DNA of 62,510 bases, from assembly GCF_025290915.1 (NCBI RefSeq), contig NZ_JAOCQE010000012.1, forward strand, positions 1 to 62,510. Reading direction: 5' to 3'. Both the position numbers and the translations under genes were made by a program. This DNA is from Streptomyces sp. 15-116A. GTDB taxonomy: Bacteria > Actinomycetota > Actinomycetes > Streptomycetales > Streptomycetaceae. A model generated the notes under the pieces. That model was not told the DNA's origin, made no database searches, and saw only the letters and a list, made by a program, of their open reading frames with translations. Shown here in pieces: positions 43,260 through 52,385 of the stretch. Positions within the stretch are counted from its first letter, which is position 1. Each line of letters starts with the position of its first letter.

Positions 43260-44225
43260 TCACTTGGCTCCCAGGGCCGACCGCAGGGCCTTGAGGTTGG
43301 CTTCCATCACCTGGAAGTAGTCGTCGCCGCGGGACGTGTCGGTGATGCCCTCGACCGGGTCGAGGACGTCGGTCTTGAGGCCGGCGTCGTTCGCGAGGGT
43401 CTTGGCGGTCTTGTCGCTGACGAGGGTCTCGTAGAAGACGGTGTTCACGCCGTCCTCCTTCGCCATCTGCGACAGCTCCTTCACCCGGGCCCCGCTGGGC
43501 TCGGACTCGGGGTCGAGGCCGGTGATGGACTCCTCGATCAGGCCGTAGCGCTCGGCGAGGTAGCCGAAGGCGGAGTGGGTGGTGATGAAGACGTCGGTGT
43601 CGCGGTTCTCCAGGCCGGTGCGGAATTCTGCGTCGAGGCCGGTCAGCTTCTTGACCAGCGCCTCGGTGTTCTTCTGGTAGTCGGCGGCGTGGTCCGGGTC
43701 GGCCTTCTCGAAGGCCGCGCCGACGCCCTCGGCGACCTCGGCGTACTTCACCGGGTCGAGCCAGATGTGGGGGTCCTTGCCGCTCTCGCCCTCATGGGCG
43801 TGGTCGTGGCCTTCGTGCTCGCCGGCGTGGTCGCCGGTCTCCGTGCCGTGTTCTTCGAGGGAGGTGAGCGTGGCGGCGTCGATCTTCGTCTTCACTCCGG
43901 ACTGGCCGATGGCCTCGTCGACGGAGGGCTGCAGGCCCTTGAGGTAGAGCGCCGCGTCGGTCTCCTCGAGCTGCGCGGTCTGCTTCGCGCTGATCTCCAG
44001 GTCGTGCGGCTCCTGGCCGGGCTGGGTGAGGCTGGTGACGTTCACATGGTCGCCGCCGATCTGCTCGGCGAGGAACGCCATCGGATAGAAGGAGGCGACG
44101 ACGTCGAACTTCTCGGTGTTGCCCGCGGCGGCGCTGTCGCCGGCGCAGCCGGTCAGGGTGCCGAAGCCGAGAGCGGTGACCGCGGTGAGCGTGGCCGCGG
44201 GTATGAGGCGTCGTCGTACGTTCAT
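43260..44225 (-). CDS. znuA: Zinc-binding lipoprotein ZnuA
   Basis: This 321-residue cluster A-I substrate-binding lipoprotein has a signal peptide ending in the lipobox LTGC. A His-rich loop HAGEHEGHDHAHEGESG sits at about residues 130-146. Metal-ligand regions are FYPMAFLAEQIGGDHV, DPHIWLDPV, TTHSAFGYLA and the final aspartate in TDVLDPVEG. It delivers Zn2+ to ZnuBC. The start at 44225 lies five bases from the Zur box, so the message has a very short leader. Confidence 0.95.
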   Translation of the reverse strand: MNVRRRLIPAATLTAVTALGFGTLTGCAGDSAAAGNTEKFDVVASFYPMAFLAEQIGGDHVNVTSLTQPGQEPHDLEISAKQTAQLEETDAALYLKGLQPSVDEAIGQSGVKTKIDAATLTSLEEHGTETGDHAGEHEGHDHAHEGESGKDPHIWLDPVKYAEVAEGVGAAFEKADPDHAADYQKNTEALVKKLTGLDAEFRTGLENRDTDVFITTHSAFGYLAERYGLIEESITGLDPESEPSGARVKELSQMAKEDGVNTVFYETLVSDKTAKTLANDAGLKTDVLDPVEGITDTSRGDDYFQVMEANLKALRSALGAK

Positions 44226-44229
44226 GACA

Positions 44230-44262
44230 CTCATTTTCAAATGAGATGGAAACCGTTGTCAA
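44230..44262 (-). promoter_or_regulatory. Zur box and promoter of znuACB
   Basis: CTCATTT-TC-AAATGAG (44230-44245) is a 7-bp inverted repeat close to the known actinobacterial Zur box. On the minus strand TTGACA (44262-44257) is followed after 17-18 bp by TGAAAA/GAAAAT inside the dyad. A bound repressor would therefore cover the -10 element. Confidence 0.75.
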
Positions 44263-44398
44263 CAAAGCAGGTGGGGGCCCGTGCGGGAGGCGCTCAAGGG
44301 GGTCCCGATTTGGTCGAGGGGCAGGCCGCGCCGGTAACCTGAAGCATTCGCTGGAAGCATCTCGCTTCGTCGCCCGTCGTCGTAATGAAGAGAGCACC

Positions 44399-45781
<1,383 letters not shown>

Positions 45782-45799
45782 CCGAGCACGCATCCCGAG

Positions 45800-45841
45800 A
45801 ACGCCGGGCGAGCTGAATGATCAGCTTGCCCGGCGTTTTTT
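45800..45841 (+). terminator. glyS intrinsic terminator
   Basis: AACGCCGGGC plus AGCTGA pairs with TCAGCT plus GCCCGGCGTT around the ATGA loop, giving a 17-bp stem with one G-T pair. It is followed by a run of T, which makes it the most classical terminator in the window. Confidence 0.9.
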
Positions 45842-45906
45842 CGTGGCCTGAAATCGCTACTCGCGAGTAATGAAGGTGCGTCGGCGCGTTAGCGTGCGTG
45901 TGGATC

Positions 45907-47472
45907 ATGGTCTGGACGGGCCGTGCATCGGCTTCCCATGCCCGCGACTGCCCTTCTGGACCTTCTTTGACGTCGATCGATCGCTCGTTGGATGCGCCAC
46001 CGCGCTCCGCCATGGCTGTGGCGACGTCCGTTGCTGCCGAAGCCGCTGACCGGCGTCGTGGTGTGCCTGTGTGGGTGCTTCCCGTGGTGTGGACCGTCGG
46101 TCTCGGGCTGTGGGGGATCTCGCGGCAGGGGAGTGTGTGGCGGGACGAGGCCGCGACCTGGCAGGTGGCCCGGCGTTCTTCCGCCGAGATCTGCCGCATG
46201 CTGGAGAACGTCGATGTCGTGCACGGCTGTTACTACCTGCTGATGCACGTGCTGTTCGAGTGCTTCGGCGCCGGCACCACCACACTGCGGCTGCCGTCCG
46301 TCCTCGCCACCGCAGTGGCGGCGGGCTGCGTGGCCGTCATCGGGCAGCGGCTGGCGGGCGTGTGGGCGGGTTCCGCGGCAGGGCTGGCGTTCGGGATGCT
46401 GCCCGCGGTGCAGTTCTATCTGCAGGAAGGACGGCCGTACGCCCTGGTGGCCGCCGGGGCCGGTATCTCCACCCTGCTCCTCGTCACCGTGCTCCAGCGG
46501 CGCGTTCATGGGCTGCGCTGGGTCGCGTACGGTGGCACCGTCGTGGTGATGGGCCTGCTGAACTGGCTCTCGCTGATGATCCTCGCGGCCCATCTGGCCA
46601 CGCTGCTCTGGTGCCGGGCCCGGCGTGAGGTCTGGGTGCGCTGGACGGTGGCCTCCGGCGTTGCCGTTGTCTGTGTGCTGCCGCTCATCGTGTTCAGCCG
46701 GAGCCAGGCGGCCCAGGTGTCCTGGATTCCGCCGCTGACCTGGCACATGCTGATCGGTCCCGCGGTGCTCCTGGTGATCGGCGGCGTCGGCGCGCTGCTG
46801 GACCGGCCGCGGCCGCGCCGCCTGTCCGTGGCGGCTGTCGGGCTGCCCCTGCTGGCCGTGCCGCAGCTCGGCCTCGTCACCGCCTCCCTGCTCCAGCCGT
46901 TGTTCCTGGACCGGTACGTCCTCTACAGCCTGCTGGGCCTGGCGCTCCTGATCGGCGTTGCCGTCGGGGCGGCAGTGCGGGCGGTCGGGCGCCGGAACGT
47001 CGGCGCGTCGAAGTGGGTCCTCCCCGTGGGAGTCGCCGTGGCGATGGCGGCGCTGCTGCCACAGTCGCTGGCGAAGCGATCTCCGGTCAGCAGGGTGGAC
47101 GACGTCATGGCCATAGCGTCGGACGTGCGGCGGACCAAGGAGACCGGGGATGCGGTGCTCTTTCTTCCGTCGGCCCGCCGCGACGCCAAGTCGGTCTCCC
47201 CGGACGCGTTCGCCGGGCTGCGGGACATCGCTCTGCTGGAGAGCCCGGCGAAGTCCGGGACGCTCAAGGGCGTTGAGGCGAGTCCGGAGCACATACGCGC
47301 CGCCATGCTGCGGCAGAAGCGGATCCTGCTGATGGCCGACGCACCCGCGGTGGCCAGGCCGGTCACGGCGGAACGGGACCGGATGAAGGCCGCGGTGCTG
47401 AAGGCGCACTTCAGGGTCGTATCGGACGACCAGGTGCGGGGCCGAAGGCTGACCGTGTACGAACGCCGCTGA
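45907..47472 (+). CDS. GT-C-fold membrane glycosyltransferase (family 39-like)
   Basis: This protein of about 521 residues has ten or more membrane helices. The GT-C first-loop signature SVWRDEAATWQVARRS contains the catalytic-type Asp-Glu. It likely transfers a sugar from a polyprenyl-phosphate donor to a surface acceptor. The C-terminal 110 residues are soluble. The start is uncertain: GTG 45898, ATG 45907 or ATG 46012. I use 45907, near a possible -10 (TAGCGT at 45890-45895). If 46012 is right, the N-terminus is 35 residues shorter. Confidence 0.75.
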   Translation: MVWTGRASASHARDCPSGPSLTSIDRSLDAPPRSAMAVATSVAAEAADRRRGVPVWVLPVVWTVGLGLWGISRQGSVWRDEAATWQVARRSSAEICRMLENVDVVHGCYYLLMHVLFECFGAGTTTLRLPSVLATAVAAGCVAVIGQRLAGVWAGSAAGLAFGMLPAVQFYLQEGRPYALVAAGAGISTLLLVTVLQRRVHGLRWVAYGGTVVVMGLLNWLSLMILAAHLATLLWCRARREVWVRWTVASGVAVVCVLPLIVFSRSQAAQVSWIPPLTWHMLIGPAVLLVIGGVGALLDRPRPRRLSVAAVGLPLLAVPQLGLVTASLLQPLFLDRYVLYSLLGLALLIGVAVGAAVRAVGRRNVGASKWVLPVGVAVAMAALLPQSLAKRSPVSRVDDVMAIASDVRRTKETGDAVLFLPSARRDAKSVSPDAFAGLRDIALLESPAKSGTLKGVEASPEHIRAAMLRQKRILLMADAPAVARPVTAERDRMKAAVLKAHFRVVSDDQVRGRRLTVYERR

Positions 47473-47476
47473 ACGA

Positions 47477-47507
47477 ATGACAGATATTGAAATCTGTTAG
47501 CTGTCAT
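47477..47507. promoter_or_regulatory. Nested operator upstream of aldo/keto reductase
   Basis: Two inverted repeats overlap. ATGACAG (47477-47483) pairs with CTGTCAT (47501-47507), and ACAGAT (47480-47485) pairs with ATCTGT (47492-47497). They end nine bases before the GGAGG of the reductase. They are probably the binding site of the TetR protein encoded downstream. Confidence 0.6.
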
Positions 47508-47527
47508 GCCAAGCTGGAGGCATGACG

Positions 47528-48532
47528 ATGCATACCCGCACCCTCGGAAGCACCGGCCCCCGCGTCTCCGCGCTCGGCCTCGGCTGCATGGGCATGTCCG
47601 CGCTCTACGGAGACGCCGACCGGGCCGAATCGATCGCCACCATCCACGCCGCCCTCGAAGCGGGGGTGACCCTGCTCGACACCGGTGACTTCTACGCCAT
47701 GGGCCACAACGAGATGCTGATCGGCGAGGCGCTGCGCAGCGCTCCCGCCGACCGGCGCGAACAGGCCTTGCTGAGCGTGAAGTTCGGTGCGCTGCGTGAT
47801 CCGGACGGCGGCTGGAGCGGCTACGACGGACGGCCCGCCGCCGTGAAGAACTTCGCCGCCTACTCGCTCCAGCGCCTCGGCGTCGACCACATCGACGTCT
47901 ACCGCATCGCCCGCGCCGACCCGGACGTGCCGATCGAGGAGACCGTCGGCGCCATCGCCGAACTCGTCGAGAAGGGGTACGTCCGGCACATCGGTCTGAG
48001 TGAGGTCGGTGCCGAGACGATTCGCCGGGCCGCCGCCACGGCGCCCATCGCCGATCTCCAGATCGAGTACTCGCTGATCTCCCGCGCCATCGAGGACGAG
48101 ATCCTGCCGACCACCCGTGAACTGGGCATCGGCATCACCGCCTACGGAGTGCTCTCCCGCGGCCTGATCTCCGGCCACTTCACCGGCGACCGGCAGCTCG
48201 CCCCGAACGACTTCCGTGCCCACTCGCCCCGCTTCCAGGGCGACAACCTCCGGCACAACCTCACCCTCGTCGAGGCCCTGCGCAAGGTCGCCGAGGCCAA
48301 GGGCGTCTCCGTCGCCCAGATCGCCATCGCCTGGGTGCTGGCGCGCGGCGAGGACATCGTGCCGCTGGTCGGTGCCCGTACCCGCGAGCGGCTGGCGGAG
48401 TCGCTGGGCGCGCTGGACGTCACGCTGGAGCAGGATGACCTCGCGGCGATCGAGCAGGCCGTGCCGGCGGGCGCCGCGGCCGGTGACCGCTACCCGGCAC
48501 CGCAGATGGCACACCTCGGCACCAAGGAGTGA
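47528..48532 (+). CDS. Aldo/keto reductase
   Basis: This 334-residue NADPH-dependent AKR has an N-terminal GLGCMGMS strand and catalytic Asp/Tyr in LLDTGDFYAMGHNE. The lysine is in LLSVKFGAL, and the cofactor site includes GLSEVGAETIRRA. The usual catalytic histidine position reads DVYRIARAD, so the fourth tetrad residue is altered, as in some YRxAR-type relatives. The ATG at 47528 is correctly spaced from GGAGG. The ATG at 47522 is only one base away from it. It is followed by a TetR gene on the same strand. Confidence 0.9.
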   Translation: MHTRTLGSTGPRVSALGLGCMGMSALYGDADRAESIATIHAALEAGVTLLDTGDFYAMGHNEMLIGEALRSAPADRREQALLSVKFGALRDPDGGWSGYDGRPAAVKNFAAYSLQRLGVDHIDVYRIARADPDVPIEETVGAIAELVEKGYVRHIGLSEVGAETIRRAAATAPIADLQIEYSLISRAIEDEILPTTRELGIGITAYGVLSRGLISGHFTGDRQLAPNDFRAHSPRFQGDNLRHNLTLVEALRKVAEAKGVSVAQIAIAWVLARGEDIVPLVGARTRERLAESLGALDVTLEQDDLAAIEQAVPAGAAAGDRYPAPQMAHLGTKE

Positions 48533-48557
48533 TCCCCCCTCCGGGTACGGTCGAGTC

Positions 48558-49145
48558 ATGGCACCGACCGAGACCCTGACCGCCGAGCGCATCCTCGAAG
48601 CGACCGAGGAGGTGCTGCGCCGCCACGGCCCCGCGAAGGCGACCGTGGTGGACGTGGCCCGCGCGCTCGGCGTGAGCCACGGCAGTGTCTACCGGCACTT
48701 CCGCACCAAGGCGGCGCTGCGCGAGGCGGTGACCAAGCGCTGGCTGGACCGCACGTCCGAGGCGCTGGCCGGGATCGCGGCCGACGGCACGCGGGACGCG
48801 GAGTCCAGGCTGCGCGACTGGCTCGCCGAACTGTTCGCCGCCAAGCGCCGCAAGGCGGAGGACGACCCGGAGCTGTTCGCCACCTATCTCGTCCTCGCCG
48901 GGGAGCAGGGCGAGGCGGTCGCCGAGCATGTCGACGATCTGACGGGCCAGTTGGCCCGCATCGTCACGGCCGGTGTCGAAGCGGGCGTCTTCAGCAGCGC
49001 CGACCCCGCGGCCACCGCCCGGGCCGTCTTCCACACCACGGGCCGCTTCCACGATCCCAGCTACGCCGCCGAGTGGAAGAAGTCCGGCGTCGACGCCGAC
49101 TTCGCGGCGGTCGTGGACCTGGTGGTGCGAGGGCTGCGCGCCTGA
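48558..49145 (+). CDS. TetR-family transcriptional regulator
   Basis: This 195-residue TetR protein has an N-terminal HTH (about residues 25-55: VVDVARALGVSHGSVYRHFRTKAALREA) and a helical C-terminal ligand domain. It follows the reductase by 25 bp and probably represses it through the nested dyad at 47477-47507. No ribosome-binding site is obvious before the ATG. The inducer is probably an aldehyde or oxidant, which is inference only. Confidence 0.9.
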   Translation: MAPTETLTAERILEATEEVLRRHGPAKATVVDVARALGVSHGSVYRHFRTKAALREAVTKRWLDRTSEALAGIAADGTRDAESRLRDWLAELFAAKRRKAEDDPELFATYLVLAGEQGEAVAEHVDDLTGQLARIVTAGVEAGVFSSADPAATARAVFHTTGRFHDPSYAAEWKKSGVDADFAAVVDLVVRGLRA

Positions 49146-49163
49146 GGGCGCAGGTGCGGCCGG

Positions 49164-49370
49164 TCACGCGGCGGTCGGGTCCACGGTCGCCTGGTGGGCC
49201 TGAGCCAGGTGCTCCTCGGCCTTCAGCCAGGGCAGGAACTGCGCCCCTCTGCGCCAGCCGCACGTATCGCATCTGATCGTGCGCTGCACGCCGGTGCGCT
49301 GGACGCGGACCACGTGTTCGCGGCCGTGCTGGTCCCAGCGGCTGACCTTGCTCGTGTCGATCTGCGGCAT
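49164..49370 (-). CDS. Small zinc-finger-like protein
   Basis: The 68 residues hold one Cys2-His2-like set in CDTCGWRRGAQFLPWLKAEEH...H, suggesting a single zinc-bound finger. The ATG at 49370 has GGAGG well placed. An in-frame ATG at 49430 would add 20 low-complexity residues. It ends 18 bp after the convergent TetR gene. Function is unknown, and a nucleic-acid-binding or regulatory role is possible. Confidence 0.65.
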   Translation of the reverse strand: MPQIDTSKVSRWDQHGREHVVRVQRTGVQRTIRCDTCGWRRGAQFLPWLKAEEHLAQAHQATVDPTAA

Positions 49371-49514
49371 GACGCCTCCGGCATCCGTGTGCGGTGTCGC
49401 CCTCCTACTGCCCCGGTTCCGGGACGACAAGGAGTGTGCAGCAAGAGCAACATCAACAGGGGGCGCACGGCCGGGAATTCAGCGTTCGTACAACAGGTCC
49501 CGGGGACGCATGAC

Positions 49515-49708
49515 CTAGTGCCGCGGCAGGCAACGTTCGCCCGTGAAGGAGCGGCGTCCGGTGCGTGCTCTGGGGGTCCCCCCGGCCGGAGGCTGGGGGA
49601 GTGCCGGCCGGAAGCCCTCGTACTGGATGTACTTGGGCTTTCGGCCGGTGCGGCGAGAGGGCGTGCCGGGCGTCGCGACGGGGCGAACGTTGCCTGCCGC
49701 GGCACTAG
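49515..49708. mobile_element. MITE-like element 1 (194 bp)
   Basis: Perfect 28-bp terminal inverted repeats (49515-49542 and 49681-49708, starting CTAGTGCCGCGGCAGGCAAC) flank a non-coding core. The core has a GGGGG...GGGGGAG hairpin (about 49571-49600) and a foldback around CGTACTGGATGTAC (49619). The outermost CTAG fits a TA (or YTAR) target as used by IS630- or IS5/IS427-type transposases. No ORF or transposase is inside. The core is homologous, in opposite orientation, to element 2 at 55419-55647. Confidence 0.85.
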
Positions 49709-51150
49709 GAGCCGAGGCTCGCTGCCTCGCGGATCTCCCTCGACTCCAGGCGTTCGGCGGTGCGTTCGGCGGTGCGGCGGGCCCAGGGGCCCGAGGTCAG
49801 GGCGCCGAGGACCAGGACCGCCAGGCCGCAGGCGGCCAGGATCCACCAGGCGGGGCGGGCGGCGGCCACGAACGACTCCGCGTACGACGACGAGCCCACG
49901 CCGGCCGCCAGTACCGCGCCGATCACCGCGACGCCGAGGGTCTGGCCCAGCTGGCGGCTGGTGGAGGCGACCGCGGAGGCCACGCCCGCCTGGGCGCGGG
50001 GCATGCCGGAGACGGCGGTGTTGGTGATGGGGGCGTTGACGAAGCCGAAGCCGACGCCGAAGAGGACGTAGCCGAGGAAGAGGGTGACGTCGGACGTCTC
50101 GGCCTCGAAGAGGGCGAAGAGGAGTCCGCTCGCCGTCATCGCGCCGCCCGCGATCAGCAGCGGCAGCCGCGGGCCCCGGCTGCCGACGAGGCGCCCGGCG
50201 AGCGGCGCGCACAGGAACGTCGGGACGGCCATCGGCAGCATCCACAGACCGGCGTCCAGGGCGGACAGGCCGCGGACGTTCTGCAGATACAGGGTGGACA
50301 GGAAGAGGAAGCCGCCCAGCGCGGCGAAGGCGCTCACCGCGATCATCGTGGCTCCGCTGAAGGGGGCCGAGCGGAAGAAGCGCAGGTCGATGAGGGGTTC
50401 GCGGCGGCGCGGCTCGTAGCGGAGGAGCGCGGTCAGGGCGGCGAGGGCCAGGACCGCGAAGGGGGCGATCGCGGGGAGGCTCGCGTGCGGGGCCTCGATG
50501 ATCGCGTACGTCAGCGAGCCGAACAGGACGATGACCAGGAGCTGGCCGACCGGGTCGGGGCGGCGGGCGGTGCCCGCGCGGGACTCGGGGACGAAGCGCA
50601 GGGTGAGTAGGAGGGCGGCGAGGCCCACCGGGAGGTTGACCCAGAAGATCGAGCGCCAGCCGACCGAGTCCACCAGCAGTCCGCCGACCAGGGGACCGGC
50701 GGCCATCGAGATGCCGACGACCGCGCCCCACACGCCGATCGCGCGGGCGCGTTCGCGCGGGTCGGTGAAGGTGTTGGTGATGATCGACATGGCGACCGGG
50801 TTCAGCATCGAACCGCCCACCGCCTGCACCATCCGGAACGCGACCAGCGCTTCGAGGTTCGGCGCGAGGGAGCACAGCAGGGAGCCGAGGGTGAAGACCA
50901 CCAGGCCCGCCATGAAGACCCGCTTGCGGCCGATCCGGTCGGCGGTGGAGCCCGCGAGCATCAGCAGAGACGCGAGCACGAGGGTGTACGCGTCGATGGC
51001 CCACTGCAGGCCCGAGGTGCTCGCGTGCAGGTCGCGCTGCATGGAGGGCAGGGCGACGTTCAGGACGGTGTTGTCCAGGCTCACGATCAGCAGGCTCATG
51101 CAGCAGATCGCGAGCACGAGGAGGCGCCGGCGGGGGCTGAGCTCGGGCAT
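49705..51150 (-). CDS. MFS drug exporter (DHA2/EmrB type)
   Basis: This 481-residue, 14-helix efflux protein has motif D1-like LDNTVLNVALPSMQRDL, motif A GSTADRIGRKRVFMAGLV and motif C GPLVGGLLVDSVGWRSIFWVNLPVG. It is likely a proton antiporter for drugs or metabolites. The stop TAG is the terminal CTAG of MITE 1, so the element abuts the coding sequence. The ATG at 51150 is preferred. TACAGT on the minus strand, a few bases upstream, could be the -10, and a weak TAGT-N7-ACTA dyad lies at 51176-51190. Confidence 0.9.
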   Translation of the reverse strand: MPELSPRRRLLVLAICCMSLLIVSLDNTVLNVALPSMQRDLHASTSGLQWAIDAYTLVLASLLMLAGSTADRIGRKRVFMAGLVVFTLGSLLCSLAPNLEALVAFRMVQAVGGSMLNPVAMSIITNTFTDPRERARAIGVWGAVVGISMAAGPLVGGLLVDSVGWRSIFWVNLPVGLAALLLTLRFVPESRAGTARRPDPVGQLLVIVLFGSLTYAIIEAPHASLPAIAPFAVLALAALTALLRYEPRRREPLIDLRFFRSAPFSGATMIAVSAFAALGGFLFLSTLYLQNVRGLSALDAGLWMLPMAVPTFLCAPLAGRLVGSRGPRLPLLIAGGAMTASGLLFALFEAETSDVTLFLGYVLFGVGFGFVNAPITNTAVSGMPRAQAGVASAVASTSRQLGQTLGVAVIGAVLAAGVGSSSYAESFVAAARPAWWILAACGLAVLVLGALTSGPWARRTAERTAERLESREIREAASLGS

Positions 51151-51234
51151 GGGGTCCACTGTACGACGACATCGATAGTGCGCCTAACTAATGAACTGCC
51201 CCTGGGTGCGGTGCGGGCACGGCACAATGGAGGA

Positions 51235-52368
51235 ATGTCCACGCCCCTGCAGATCGGTCCGCACACCGTCCAGCCGCCCGTCGTCCTGGCCCCCATGGCC
51301 GGGATCACCAACGCGCCCTTCCGCACCCTGTGCCGGGAGTTCAGCGGCGGCAAGGGCCTGTTCGTCAGCGAGATGATCACCACCCGGGCGCTGGTCGAGC
51401 GCAACGACAAGACCATGCAGCTGATCCAGTTCGACGCGAGCGAGAAGCCGCGCTCGATCCAGCTGTACGGCGTCGACCCGGTCACCGTCGGCAAGGCCGT
51501 CCGCATGATCGCGGAGGAGGACCTCGCCGACCACATCGACCTCAACTTCGGCTGCCCCGTGCCCAAGGTCACCCGCAAGGGCGGCGGCTCGGCCCTGCCC
51601 TACAAGCGGAACCTGCTGCGCGCCATCCTGCGTGAGGCGGTCAGCGGCGCCGGGGACCTGCCGGTCACGATGAAGATGCGCAAGGGCATCGACGACGACC
51701 ACATCACCTACCTCGACGCCGGGCGCATCGCCGTCGAGGAGGGCGTCACCGCGATCGCGCTGCACGGCCGCACCGCCGCCCAGCACTACGGCGGCACCGC
51801 CGACTGGGACGCCATCGCCCGGCTGAAGGAGCACGTGCCGGAGATCCCGGTGCTCGGCAACGGCGACATCTGGTCGGCCGAGGACGCGCTGCGGATGGTG
51901 CGCGAGACCGGCTGCGACGGCGTGGTCGTCGGGCGCGGCTGCCTGGGGCGGCCGTGGCTGTTCGCGGATCTGGTGGCCGCCTTCGAGGGGCGTACGCAAG
52001 ACGTCGCCCGGCCCACGCTGCGGGAGGTCGCCGACGTCATGGTGCGGCACGCCACGCTGCTCGGGGAGTGGATCGGCGACGAGTCCCGGGGCGTGATCGA
52101 CTTCCGCAAGCATGTCGCCTGGTACCTCAAGGGCTTCGCGGTCGGTTCCGAGATGCGTAAGCGGCTCGCGGTCACCTCCTCGCTGGAGGAGCTGCGGGCC
52201 GGGCTCGACGAGCTGGACCTGGACCAGCCGTGGCCGGCCGGTGCCGATGGGCCCCGGGGGCGTACGTCCGGCAACAACCGGGTCGTCCTGCCGGACGGGT
52301 GGCTGAAGGATCCGTACGACTGCGCGGGCGTCGGGGAGGACGCGGAGCTGGACACCTCCGGGGGCTGA
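51235..52368 (+). CDS. dusB: tRNA-dihydrouridine synthase
   Basis: This 377-residue FMN-dependent Dus enzyme reduces uridines in the tRNA D-loop. It has the FMN-barrel start VLAPMAGITNAPFRTLC, the catalytic cysteine in DLNFGCPVPKVTRKGGG, and HGRTAAQHYGGTADWDAI and GNGDIWSAEDA. The C-terminal helical domain binds tRNA. The ATG at 51235 is only one base after GGAGG, so either the site is unused or the real start differs slightly. It is convergent with the sulfatase gene. Confidence 0.93.
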   Translation: MSTPLQIGPHTVQPPVVLAPMAGITNAPFRTLCREFSGGKGLFVSEMITTRALVERNDKTMQLIQFDASEKPRSIQLYGVDPVTVGKAVRMIAEEDLADHIDLNFGCPVPKVTRKGGGSALPYKRNLLRAILREAVSGAGDLPVTMKMRKGIDDDHITYLDAGRIAVEEGVTAIALHGRTAAQHYGGTADWDAIARLKEHVPEIPVLGNGDIWSAEDALRMVRETGCDGVVVGRGCLGRPWLFADLVAAFEGRTQDVARPTLREVADVMVRHATLLGEWIGDESRGVIDFRKHVAWYLKGFAVGSEMRKRLAVTSSLEELRAGLDELDLDQPWPAGADGPRGRTSGNNRVVLPDGWLKDPYDCAGVGEDAELDTSGG

Positions 52369-52385
52369 ACCAAGGGCAGGCCCGG

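Noticed and set aside
49371..49514. Possible small gene between the zinc-finger gene and MITE 1
   Set aside because: Open frames here lack a ribosome-binding site and change composition at the MITE border.
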